Shown: positions 46,425 to 56,430 of the stretch, piece by piece
Numbering within the stretch: position 1 is the stretch's first letter
Layout of the letters: each line of letters begins with the position of its first letter
NCBI GenBank assembly: GCA_022559845.1
Contig: CM040123.1
Location: 300,378,642 to 300,442,641 of the forward strand
Length of the DNA stretch: 64,000 nucleotides
Source of the DNA: Amorphophallus konjac
Taxonomy: Eukaryota; Streptophyta; Magnoliopsida; Alismatales; Araceae
Direction of reading: 5' to 3'
Made by a program: the position numbers and the translations under genes
Notes under the pieces: model-generated
The model's input: the letters and a program-made list of their open reading frames with translations, nothing else
Databases searched by the model: none
What the model was told of the DNA's origin: nothing

Positions 46425-46433
46425 GGTTGTACC

Positions 46434-47492
46434 TGTCACGCCCCGAGATTATGTAACGGAAACAATCGGGAACGTATACAGTCGGCTAGTACACCTCGAG
46501 CAAGCAATATAATCAGAGCGCAAGAAAATCACATAAAAGTAATTGCACAAGTATTTTTTTTTCCAAACTTCACTTTATTCCATAATAATAGTATCAAAGA
46601 ACATAAGATCTATTGACTCTTTTTACTAGACTCAATAAAATAAAGATTACATCATGACTCAACTAAACACTTGATAACTAAGGCTTCTCTCGTTCATATG
46701 TCCTTCAATCACTCTTAGACCCGTTACTTGTATAATCCGAATTCGATTCACTTGTACTTCCTAAAATATTGAGAAAATAGGTAATGAGCACACTTGTCCA
46801 GTAGGTATCTTCGTATCAACATGATGGTAAATTTAGGTATTTAACATTTTAGCTCTAGAGAATAAGATAAATCATGCAAATACGGTAGAACATGTGAACA
46901 AAATCAAAATAACAAGATACGATCATGATGAGATACGAGGATAGGATTTATCAGTCAAGAAAGTAAATTTGGCATTTTTCATGATCAAGAATGTAACAAG
47001 AATGTACTAGAAAGTCATATAACAAATAAGAAAGTCCTCTTCACTTAGTAGCAAGTACTTCGTGAATTTGCGTGGATCTTTACTCATGTCCTATGGATTT
47101 TCACTTATTTATAAAGAACGTACTCACAGCACAATGCGATGCCAGTAGCATCATACCCCATGGTTTACAATATGTTTCTGACAATCAGCCGAGGGGACTA
47201 GCATAGAGCCCTTGAACATAATCAGTGCTCGAACTGCATCTTCAAGTTTATAAATCAAGCTACTTTCACGATTAATCAATAATGTGGCCAATAATGTACA
47301 AGTTTCAACAATAATTCCATAATAAGGAAACCAAGGCAAGAATGCTTCAACTAAGAACAAGAGATTTCAAGGATGACTTAACTAGACATCATGCTACGGA
47401 AGAAATTCGACAGCATAACGATATATTCATTACGTTCCATAACTTTAATATTGACTTACTTAACGTAGGTTGAGACTCCAAATAATCCTAAG
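46434..47492 (-). repeat. 3' LTR of chromovirus A2, downstream part
   Basis: It starts (plus strand) TGTCACGCCCCGAGATTATG, matching the 5' LTR end at 63832-64000 over its full visible length with about 10% differences. It is cut at 47492 by TR-GAG-1; the rest of the LTR (U3) is deleted. Target base words CTAAG precede the copia start. Confidence 0.88.
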
Positions 47493-49095
47493 TGTTGCGT
47501 CCCCTGTGGTTCTGAAGTTTTGATGATGACAAATATTATAAGTCATCATATATGACTTTGATCATTTAATTGTGATGAATTGATTGATGATCTCATCATT
47601 TATAAAAGTATGAAATATGTCAGAACATGTTCTAAAGATGATTCAAAAAGACATGAAAAGAAAAGTCAACGGTCAACTCCAACTGACAGCAAGTCAATTT
47701 CTGATAAAATGTGAATCAGCTTCTGACAGGTAAAGTCAATGATCATCCAAGTCTGATACATGTTCAGGTCAGTACAGATATCTCAAACTTCCATTTTCTT
47801 GCATGCATCTGAGGTCAATGCTAGTTGTGTTTTCACACAGCTAAGGTCTGTGTTAGCTTTGCGTGAGGTCTGTGCAACATTTTGGGTCTATGCATACTTT
47901 AGGTATGTGCATGATGAAGGTCTATGCACGTTTTACTGCTATGCTTATAAGTCTGTGCATATATGTTTTCAGAATAAGGTCTTGTGCATATAACCTCATG
48001 CAGTTTTTACTTAACTTCACATAAGTTCGGTGCTAGTTGCACCTTTTGCATACATAGAGTCGGTGCACGTTTCGTCTGTCAGCATATACACAGTCGGTGC
48101 ATGTTTAGGTTTCATACAATAAGCATTCATGCGGTCGGTGCATACTTAAAGCATTTGGGTCTGCAAGTCGGAGCATGTTTTAGCTTGAACATCAAGTCGG
48201 TGCATGTTTTAGCTTGAACATCAAGTCGGTGCTAGCTACGCTACATGTTTACCCACGGTCGGTGCTAGTTTACTGATCATACAACATAAGTCTATGCATG
48301 TTTTGCGGGTGCCTATATAGGGTCTATGCACATTTCACATATACAGAAGTCGGTGCATTGTTTCTGTCTCTTCGTTAACAAGGTCGGTGCAATGTTCCTT
48401 GGCATAAGCAGATACAGTCGGTGCAAGTTTCGCTTGGAGCATATAGAGTCGGTGCATATGTCATGTGTTCACGTATAAGGTCGGTGCACACATGTCTTCA
48501 AGGTCAGTGCACATATGATTTGAAGGTCTGTGCATGTTTCGGTTTGATACATTGAAGTCGATGCATATACTGTTGCATGCACACAAAGCTCGGTGCTAGT
48601 TTTTCAATAGCTTGTTCACATATAGGTCGGTGCATGTTGCTTGGGGTGTTAGTTATAATGTTTCATATACATGTCTATGCATACTTAGTTGTTGTGTTCA
48701 TAACGTCAGTGAACATTTTAGTCAATTGCATATAACGTCTGTGCAGTCTTTGGCTTATGCGCATATAGGTCTGTGCAAGCTTTGCCTTACACATATAAAG
48801 GTCGGTGCAGGATTGCCTTCACGCATACTGAGTCGGTGCTAGTTGTGTATCTCGCATACAACGTCGGTGCACATTGCATATAAGGTCTGTGCATCTTTTG
48901 TTGCATACTGATTTAGAAGGTTGATGCATTGCTCATCCCTCGCATATAGAGTCTGTGCACATTTTCATGAAACCCATTGGGACAAGTCGGTGCACATTCA
49001 CCTTAGTCACCTATTAGGTCTGTGCATATTGAAAATTGGCTGACAACAACGTGTTTGACGAAATGCATCTCTTGTGACTGACAGGATGAAAAATA

Positions 49096-49359
49096 GCACG
49101 TGAGGTCGAGCTAAGACCTAGCACGTGTTCCCAAAAATGGCGGGAGGCTGGCGCTTGGACCCTGGGAGCGAATGATAAGCACGTGAGCCCAGGGAGCATA
49201 TGTTGAGCACGTGACCACCTTAAAGAGGAATTTATCCATATTGTCTCAGATGCTACCTAAGGCTAAAGCTGACACGTTGATTCTCTGAAAAGGGGGGCAC
49301 GAGCCCAACACACGCCTGAGGCGTGAGTCTGTGGGACTCCAGGTCTGAAGCCCTATAAG
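49096..49359 (+). promoter_or_regulatory. Putative TR-GAG-1 promoter: four G-boxes and a TATA box
   Basis: GCACGTG occurs four times within about 118 bp, starting at 49096, 49121, 49179 and 49207, followed by CTATAAGAAG at about 49352. CACGTG is the binding core for plant bHLH and bZIP factors. Spacing to the TATA box (about 145-260 bp) suits an enhancer-promoter unit. Activity is inferred. Confidence 0.55.
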
Positions 49360-49399
49360 AAGACATCTTCTGCGATCAAAGGACCCTAACCGAGAAAAG

Positions 49400-49560
49400 A
49401 AAAAGGAGAGCCGCGAGAGAGAAGAAAAAAAAGAAGAAAGAGAGTGAGAGCTGAGAAAGAAGAAGAAGAAGAACCAGTGAGTGAGCAGCAAGAAAGAAAG
49501 AGAAAGAAAGAGAGACGAGCTGAGAAGAGAATAGAGAGAAGAAGAGAGAGCCTTCCCTGA
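49400..49560. repeat. GA-rich low-complexity stretch
   Basis: Long runs of GAGA/AGAAG words lie just downstream of the TATA box, probably in the element's transcribed leader. Antisense ORFs here are low-complexity Phe/Ser runs and not genes. Confidence 0.8.
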
Positions 49561-50373
49561 AGATCAGAGTTGTATTGGCCTCTAGATCAGATCCAAGCCA
49601 AGTTGCTCCTATGGAGCTACATTTGTTTCTGTTTCTTCTTTTGTTTTTCGTTTGATCTTTCCATTTTCCATTAGTGTTCTTCCGATCCTCTGGTTTGAGG
49701 TCGGGGTTCCTCTTGTGGACTCAGGAGAAGGGAGATTGTAGTCTCCGGTTGCTAGTGATGGGGTGTCACTAGTGGTTCCCCTCCGGGTTGGAGGAAGAGA
49801 GGAGAGTGTTCCTATGGGTCAAGCTGTTAGGCAGCGTTTGTTTGCAGATTGAGTCTGCATCTTGCATTTTGCAAGGGAAGCCTCACTCCAGTTTGGGGTG
49901 AGGGGTGGACGTAGGTAGACTGTGAGTCTGGCCGAACCACCTAAAAGTCTTGCGAGTCATGTGATTGCCTTGGTGTGATTGCTCCCTATCTTCTACCCCC
50001 CATTCACTGGTTAGCTTCTGAAATGGTTTGATTGAACCCGTTATCTCTGATTGGGTTTGTGTTCCACGATAGATGTTTGCTTAGGTGCACTTCATTTTCA
50101 TTCAGTTGGCCTACATCTATTTGAAGCTCCATTGTTCGTTATAAGTTCTGTTCCAACACTGCAACCTAGTGTTGTCAGCTGATTAGTAGAGTCTTCAGCC
50201 ACATAGGTTGGGTAAGCATTTAAGTGTGATCTGCATTAGTGCTTCTATTTAGCTTGATCCATCCTATTTTTATTTCTGCACGTATTGCTCAACGTGAGTG
50301 TTAATCGAAGCAAATTTTTAAAGGCGATTCATTCACCCCCCCCCTCTGAATCCGTGGCTAGCATCCTAACAAT

Positions 50374-50384
50374 TGGTATCAGAG
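50374..50384 (+). promoter_or_regulatory. Primer-binding site of TR-GAG-1
   Basis: TGGTATCAGAG occurs two bases after the LTR end at 50371, complementary to initiator methionine tRNA. Confidence 0.92.
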
Positions 50385-50578
50385 AGGGTTACTGGTTCTA
50401 CAGATCCAACGATCTGCAGTGATCCTTGGTGCTCCTTGGTGCTAATTCCTTTTGCTGCTCCTTATTTTTGGCTGATTGTTCCTAAATCCTTCTTATGGGT
50501 CATCCACCAGTTTTTAAGGGTATTGATTTTAATTTGTGGTTTAATAACTTGCGTATGTTTGTTAAGTCTGTTGATCCA

Positions 50579-53500
50579 TGTAATGCCCTGGATCTTTATT
50601 GGATCATTATTAGGTCTTTTCGTATCCTTTTTGGAGAGTTTCAGATCGCTTTTGTAGTTCCTGAGTTGAGTTTTACGATCCATGTCGGTTTTTCTCTCGT
50701 ACTAGTTACGGAACCCTACGGTAAGTTCGTTTCTCAGCTCATCGACTCACGGACGATACATTTGCAATGTACTCTTCGTGAGGATCGTTTCGACTATTTT
50801 TACATATTTTTCTGAATTAGTGTATTTTTGGCGCAATTTACGGCTTTTCAGAAATTAGAAAAATTTCTAAAATCCTTTTATTTAAACCCCCCCTTCTCTC
50901 TTTCCTCTCACTCGTGCTCACTCTCCCTCTCTCCCGTTCTCTCTCGCTCTCTCGCCTCTTCCCCTCCGACTGTAGACGGAGGGGACCGTGGCCGAGCTGA
51001 CGACGCTGGGAAGCTGCTGAGACGCATGATGGAGTGAGGATCGGATTGGTTTTGGTGCGATCCCAAACGGTAGATTCAAAGTCGGTAGTTGAGTTCACGT
51101 TGTGGTTTTCGGTGCGGTTTAGTCATCTTGGCGCTCGGTTTCTTCGGTGGAGGTAGGGAGACGGATCGCCACTTCCTCCTACACATTTTCCCTACTTCTG
51201 TGCGTGGTTTTGTGCTCGAACAGGCTAGATCGGGCCAGTTCTAGCAAAATCGTCATTTTCGTGGTTTGTAGGGTTCGCCGAAAAATGGCAACAATTCTTA
51301 GTCTAGTTAGTGTCAAAATGACCGCTGGGATATCTGGATCCCATTCATGTAAGTTTCGTAGTGTTTGGTTGTCATTCGGGGCCGGTTGGAGTCTGAGAAC
51401 CTCGGTGACTCGTTTAGGGTCGATTCATCAGAATCGCCCCGATCTTGCGTTTTGATGCATGCATGTGGTCTTTTTAGCCTCCAGGGGTTGTTTTTCATCA
51501 TGTGGCTATGTTTCCCCTGCGCTTCGGCGTGAATGGGGCGTAGAATGGGCCGATTCGGCCATTCCACTATTTTTCCCGCCGTGACGGTGTAGCGGTCGTT
51601 CCAGTGACCGTCAGAGGTCTCTGACGGCCCTACGATAGACCGTCACAGCCGTTGGTTGTTTCGGTTCTTCGAGGCTGGGCCAGTGTGACGGCCCAATGTA
51701 GGACCGTCACATGACTCTGACGCGCCTATGTTGGTGCGTCACAGCCTGGGCGTTTCTCGAAGACAGTGTCTATCGGTTTTCTTTGACGGCCCATCCCTTG
51801 TGTGTCAGAGCCTTGTAATGCGCCTTCCTTACGCCGTTACATACTGTTTGACCGATTTTGACTGGCTATGGCGGTTGGCTCTAATGGCCCAACCTCCATG
51901 CACTAGGGTGTTGTAACGTGTCCATATTGGACCGTTACATGTTGTTCGTCCGAGTCCTAGGCTTAGGTCAGTTGGCCCTGACGGCCCGATCTGGGTGCGT
52001 CAGAGCGTGTAACACGCCTATAGTAGGCAGTTACAGTCCTATTGTTGGTCGTGATTGCCTGTTCTGTTCTGTGTCTGTCCGTGGGTCGGTCTGTCTTAGG
52101 TTTATGTTCTAGGGCGGTGTTTGTGTGTCGGTAGTGCTCTAGATCGGTCGGTTCAGGTGACTGGGTGCGGTTTCTTCCCTAACTGCGACGGTTCCCTAAC
52201 GACTCAATCTAGAACTGCTAGCATCCTTGTCTCTAGTCACGTAGCGACTTTTCCTTAACTGTCAGGTATGCCTAGCGGTTGAGTGATGATTCGCTTTGCC
52301 CAGAGTGTCATCCTCCGGTGTTTCTGTTTATTTTGGCTTGTCCTTGTGGTCTGCCTGCTTTCCCGTGGATGTCTCCTGACATCCTATGAGGGCTAAGACC
52401 ATGTCATGAGGCAGTCAGGAGTCTTCTTGCTTGTAGTAGGATTTTCTTTCCGACTGTAGAGTTGTCATTGTCTAGTTCCGGTCAACCCGGGGTGACCCAA
52501 TGGTTGACAGGTAGTCTTGTGTGTCTCAACGGTTCTGTCTAGTTTGAGACATGGTTCTAGATGCCTCGAGGTGTTGTCTTACCTCGGTTCGCATGTCCAG
52601 GCGTGCTGGGGGTCTTGGCGTTCCCTCAGGTTTCTATGTGTCGTTTTCTACGGTTGTTTCTTATGGCTTAGGAATAGACCGATTGGCAGCTCATTCCGCT
52701 TTGTACGACGATCTTGACTCTGAGTCGTGAGACTCAAGGATCGTTGTGTTTTCAGGTCTAGTTGCCTTGTCCTGAGTTCGGTGGCATTCTGGTATGCTGC
52801 CTCATGTCCTGTGTTTTGTAGTACGTACGATAGTACTTCTTTGCCTATCTGTACTCTGGCACTCACGTTTTAGAGTCTATGTCTTGTGAGACTCCACTAG
52901 TCGTAGCCTTACGATAAGTTACGGCGAGTCGGCCCTTGTGGCGGGGTAGTTCCTGAAATATAGTTTGTAAGCTAGTTTCCGTGGGCCCCCGCTGTACAGT
53001 GGCGTCCTGCTGGGTGGGGAAAACTAGCTAGAGGCCTGGCTCTCCAGCAAGAGTCGGTGTGTGCACACGTGGTCAGGGACTTTGGACTAACGCCGATGGG
53101 CGTTCCCCTGTCTAGTCACTCGTTACTGTAGTTCCTGTTCTGTTTCTGAGTGTGTCTTAGTCTCTATCGTGCTTCAGGCGGCATAGTAGATGAGACACTT
53201 GTAGGCGCAGCATAAGACGTCAGTGGACGCAGCTGGCTATTTTTCTAGTGAGGGGGTACTTCTGTCACATGACACGTGACTCTCATGTTTTTCGCACGTC
53301 GTGACCTTTCCAGGTTAGCCCTCTCATGGTCTTGCCCGAGGTCAGTGTTGTGTCATGTGCATGACGTTCTAGCCGTGTGTGGTCGTATCTAGAAGAGCGT
53401 GCATGGAACTCGAGTCGTGTGTGCTTTAGGCCATCTATGTTTATCTAGGTCTTTTCCTAGACTTGTTGACTGATCTCGTAGGCATTCGTCTTAGGCCTCG

Positions 53501-54227
53501 TGCTTGCCGACAGATCGGTAACTCCTGACTTTGTCAGTTCAGAGGTTACCCATCTTTTGCTGTTGTTGTTTGGAGTAGCTTTGGGGCCGAGGTTAGTTCG
53601 GCAGCCGCATTTTTTTTGGTACGACTTTTCCCTTTTCTTTTAGCTGTTCCTACTCCTCCCATTCTGGTTTTCTTTTACAGCTTTCTAGTGGTAGTTTCCT
53701 ACTTTCCTGCTTTACTACTACTGTTGCTGTTTTAGTTGTTCTGTGTTACTGCGTTATTTTTCAGTGGGGATCCGCGTGACCCCTACTGGGCCAGTGACAC
53801 GAGGCTCACCCCTACTTTTCAGGTAGGTGGCGTCGCTCTGCTTCCATACGATTCCTAGTGTTTGAGTTCATAACTGCCAGCTGGTACCTTCGTCGGGCTT
53901 CCCCCGACTTTCAGGGTACATCTTTTCTTTTCTGTCGACTGTACTACTAGACTTGCTGTCTTTAGCTTTGGACTTGACTCTGGTATACAATTGTTAAATT
54001 TAAACTGTTAATTAAAAAGTAATTTTGTTTCTGCTACTTTAGCAAACCGATCTAATGAAATTTAATTGCTTACTGTCATATCTCTCTGGCTTAATGTACT
54101 ACACGACAATCCTTTTATCCCTTCGGAGCTTTACCGCTCTTGGGAGGCTTCACAGGTTCCAAGTGGTATCAGGTGCATTCGATAGTCCTATCGGGTATAT
54201 CTGGTATCCAGGATCTGGGTCGTCACA
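50579..54227 (+). repeat. Solo LTR of a Tekay/Del-like chromovirus (3649 bp, copy 2)
   Basis: It has the same termini as 12003-15563 (TGTAATGCCCTGGATC...GGGTCGTCACA) and the same internal order. Flanking 5-mers are ATCCA (50574-50578) and ATCAA (54228-54232), a target duplication with one later change. It splits gag of TR-GAG-1. A hairpin array lies at 51585-52035. Internal ORFs are not genes. Confidence 0.9.
51585..52035. repeat. Hairpin array in solo LTR copy 2
   Basis: About nine units lie here. Clear ones include GTGACGG/CCGTCAC at 51685-51691 and 51704-51710, TGACGC/GCGTCA at 51718-51723 and 51736-51741, TGACGG/CCGTCA at 51622-51627 and 51640-51645, and GTAACG/CGTTAC at 51913-51918 and 51933-51938. 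Loops are about 10-14 nt. Confidence 0.75.
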
Positions 54228-54799
54228 ATCAAGATCTGTGGATGCTAATTTCACATGGTCCACACAGATTACCAAAGAACAAGTCCAAATGGACTGATAA
54301 TCATAGATCTATGTGTGCTCAAAACCAGAAAGCTTTGGAGATGATGAAGGCCGCTACTAACATGGCATTCCATTCTTGTTTTTATGATCGCAGATCAGTA
54401 AGAGAGATATTGGATAGATTGTAGACCGTCGATAAACAAAACAAAGACAAATGCATGATGGCAAACGGCAGTTATCACAGTAGTGATCAGGATGATAATA
54501 ATGATCAGGTAAACCCCTTTGAGAATTTCTCTATAGATGACACGGAGGATGCTTATGCTGATTTGTTAGATAGGTATAACAACCTAAGTAAGAAAAATAA
54601 ATCCCTGAAGAAGAAATTGCATGAAGTTGCTAACTCTAACTCTGAAAATATTGATATTGAGACACTGAAAACTGAGAATGAAATTTTCAAAAAATAACTG
54701 AACAACCTTGATTCAATTGAATTAGAAGTATAACAATTAAAATCTGAAAATGACAGACTGAGAAAACATGTAAAAGATCTGGACACTATCAAAGTAGAA

Positions 54800-55786
54800 G
54801 TGGATAATTTACAATCAGAGAATAATTGTCTTAAGAAACAAATTAAAGAATTCAAATCTAAAAATGCTTGTTCTGACATGGCTGCTTGTAATAAGTGCTT
54901 GTTTCTAAGAGAAATTAATGAATCTCTCCAGTTTGATGTCCAATGGGATAAAGACTTAATTGCATCCTTGAGGGAAGAGAACAAAAATTTGTTGGATAAA
55001 AACTTGGAAACTGAACAAAGAGAGGAAGAATTAATTGAACAGCTAAGTTCTATGTCTAATGATAAAAATCTTGCTGAACAGATCAAAGAATTAAGGTCTG
55101 AAAATGAAAAATTAAAATTGATGCAAAAAGGGTATGAAGAGTTGAAGCAGTTGAACACTGCTATGTCTGAGTGGCTTCTTGTCCTAGAAAAAGGAAAATG
55201 TGTTGTTAATGAAAATCAAGTTGAAAAAGAGCTCAAACTGGAACAAGAAGTTGAGAAATATAAAGTTGCAAACAAGGTGCTAAGTGAGTGTGTTAACTAC
55301 AGTGAACAAGAAATCACTGGTTATGAATTACATATTGCATCCCTGGAAGATGAGATTAAGGATCTAAAAATTTCCCTGTCTAAATTTGTTGAAGGACAAG
55401 ATAACCTGGATAAGCTGTTGGGAATGAAAGTAAACTTTCAGAAAGAGGGGCTGGGTTTTAATCCAGTAAATAAGGGGAGCTTTGGAAATAAAATCCATAC
55501 ATCATTTGTAGCTAGCTCAGAACAAACTAGCATCAAAACTCCATTAGCCTTTCAGTTCACAACACAAAAAAATCCAAATCAGGCCGATGGTCAGAAAAAT
55601 CTAAAACCTACTAAAAAAGTTAAAATAAATAGAAATGTGCAGAACAAACCTACAAACGCTCATGTGCATGCTATACACAACTTAAACTCCCATTCACATG
55701 CATATAAAAAGAAAATGGCATGTCATTACTGTGGTAGGCATGGACACTTAATGAATGACTGCTTAGTAATGAAGAAGGACGATTGA
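54800..55786 (+). CDS. TR-GAG-1 gag, open coiled-coil and first zinc-knuckle piece (328 codons)
   Basis: This is the longest open piece of this gag. It starts in DNLQSENNCLKKQIKEF and is a long coiled coil rich in Leu, Glu, Lys and Asn, with WLLVLEKGKCVV paralleling TR-GAG-2 (LLALEKGKCISV). It then has LLGMKVNFQKEGLGFNPVN, shared with the SIRE-type gag, a basic Lys/Asn/Pro region and one CCHC knuckle (CHYCGRHGHLMNDC) before a TGA. The ATG at 54800 is internal. The coiled coil probably drives particle assembly and the knuckles bind RNA. Confidence 0.85.
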   Translation: MDNLQSENNCLKKQIKEFKSKNACSDMAACNKCLFLREINESLQFDVQWDKDLIASLREENKNLLDKNLETEQREEELIEQLSSMSNDKNLAEQIKELRSENEKLKLMQKGYEELKQLNTAMSEWLLVLEKGKCVVNENQVEKELKLEQEVEKYKVANKVLSECVNYSEQEITGYELHIASLEDEIKDLKISLSKFVEGQDNLDKLLGMKVNFQKEGLGFNPVNKGSFGNKIHTSFVASSEQTSIKTPLAFQFTTQKNPNQADGQKNLKPTKKVKINRNVQNKPTNAHVHAIHNLNSHSHAYKKKMACHYCGRHGHLMNDCLVMKKDD

Positions 55787-56430
55787 ATTTCAGCAACATG
55801 CATGCTAGGAAATCTCATGTTAGAAATCCTACATTTTCGAAAAAGAAAATTCAATGTCCTCATTGTGGTAAAGTAGGACACATGGCTGCACAATGCTGGC
55901 TTGTTCATGCACAAACAAGAGTTTATGGTTATCATTCTGTGATCCAGCATGTGTTTGATAAAAATAAATTTGCTTAACATGGCCAGCACGTTGTGTGCTT
56001 TAACTGTGGCAAGAGAGGCCACATTGCAGTCCACTGTTGGCATGCTCAGGGAAGGAGATTTAACTCTGAATTTGTTAAACTTCCTATAAATCAAAATATT
56101 TTCAGTAGAAATAAATCTGTTTTCAAAGAAAAATCCATTTCATGTTTTGAGTGTGGAAAGTCAGGCCATAAAGTTGCTTATTGCTGGCTGGCAAGGAATA
56201 AAAGATAAAATGCACATGTATATAATAGAAATCTTCATGCACATAGATTCCATGCTCACGTTAATGTGCACAATAGGAAGAACACAAAACTTGTTATCTC
56301 ATGTTGTTACTGTGGAAAGAATGGACACTCTATGGATAACTGTCATATACTGAGATTTGATGATTTCTATGCTCAAAGATTGCTGAGAGCACCCTTTAAA
56401 GGTGCAACTGTCAGTTTATGACCCAAGACC
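55783..56430 (+). pseudogene. TR-GAG-1 gag C-terminus: four further zinc knuckles, broken
   Basis: In one frame, shifted relative to the upstream piece, come CPHCGKVGHMAAQC (~55855), CFNCGKRGHIAVHC (~55996), CFECGKSGHKVAYC (~56144) and CCYCGKNGHSMDNC (~56300). Stops lie between them (55975, 56206). With the knuckle at ~55720 that makes five. The end (FKGATVS then a stop, then a WVPACVK-like block and RLFCR) parallels the TR-GAG-2 end WVPKCPKENLFCR. Confidence 0.85.

Larger units (their letters stand above)
34394..46429 (-). mobile_element. Structurally complete SIRE/Maximus-type copia element with GGTTG duplication, minus strand
   Basis: The element spans 34399-46424 with LTRs of 2215 and 2218 bp and perfect 5-bp target duplications GGTTG at 34394-34398 and 46425-46429. 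Order on the minus strand is 5' LTR, primer-binding site, gag, protease, integrase, RT-RNase H, long 3' noncoding region, polypurine tract, 3' LTR, which is the copia order. The LTRs look about 96-97% identical by eye, so insertion is fairly recent. Stops and frameshifts in gag, integrase and RT make it non-autonomous now. SIRE/Maximus is chosen from the long LTRs, the coiled-coil gag and the polypurine tract; I see no envelope-like ORF. Confidence 0.92.
47493..50371 (+). repeat. 5' LTR of TR-GAG-1 (2879 bp)
   Basis: It runs TGTTGCGTCCCC...CATCCTAACA. From about 47850 to 49030 it holds a dense array of GTCGGTGCA/GTCTGTGCA words. Four CACGTG G-boxes (49097, 49122, 49180, 49208) precede a TATAAGA box (49353). 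A GA-rich leader (49400-49560) and the U5 box with hairpin (49880-49950) follow. Confidence 0.92.
50495..54697 (+). pseudogene. TR-GAG-1 gag N-terminal part, split by a solo LTR
   Basis: The start MGHPPVFKGIDFNLWFNNLR is about 110 bp after the primer-binding site and matches the copia gag N-terminus. After 50578 the solo LTR intervenes. The same frame resumes at 54233 with DLWMLISHGPHRLPKNKSKW and RRSVREILDRL. Insert plus duplicated bases total 3654 bp, a multiple of three, so the frame is kept across the insertion site. A TAG at ~54422 follows, then an open piece (54455-54697) with FENFSIDDTEDAYADLLDRY and the start of the coiled coil, ending in TAA. Confidence 0.85.

Noticed and set aside
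47760..48217. Cys/His-rich plus-strand ORFs in the TR-GAG-1 LTR
   Set aside because: The Cys and His content comes from translating the GTCGGTGCA word array; similar spurious ORFs occur in the SIRE-type LTRs (35585-35830, 45396-45641).
49246..49491. Minus-strand Phe/Ser-rich ORF
   Set aside because: Antisense translation of the GA-rich leader; low complexity.
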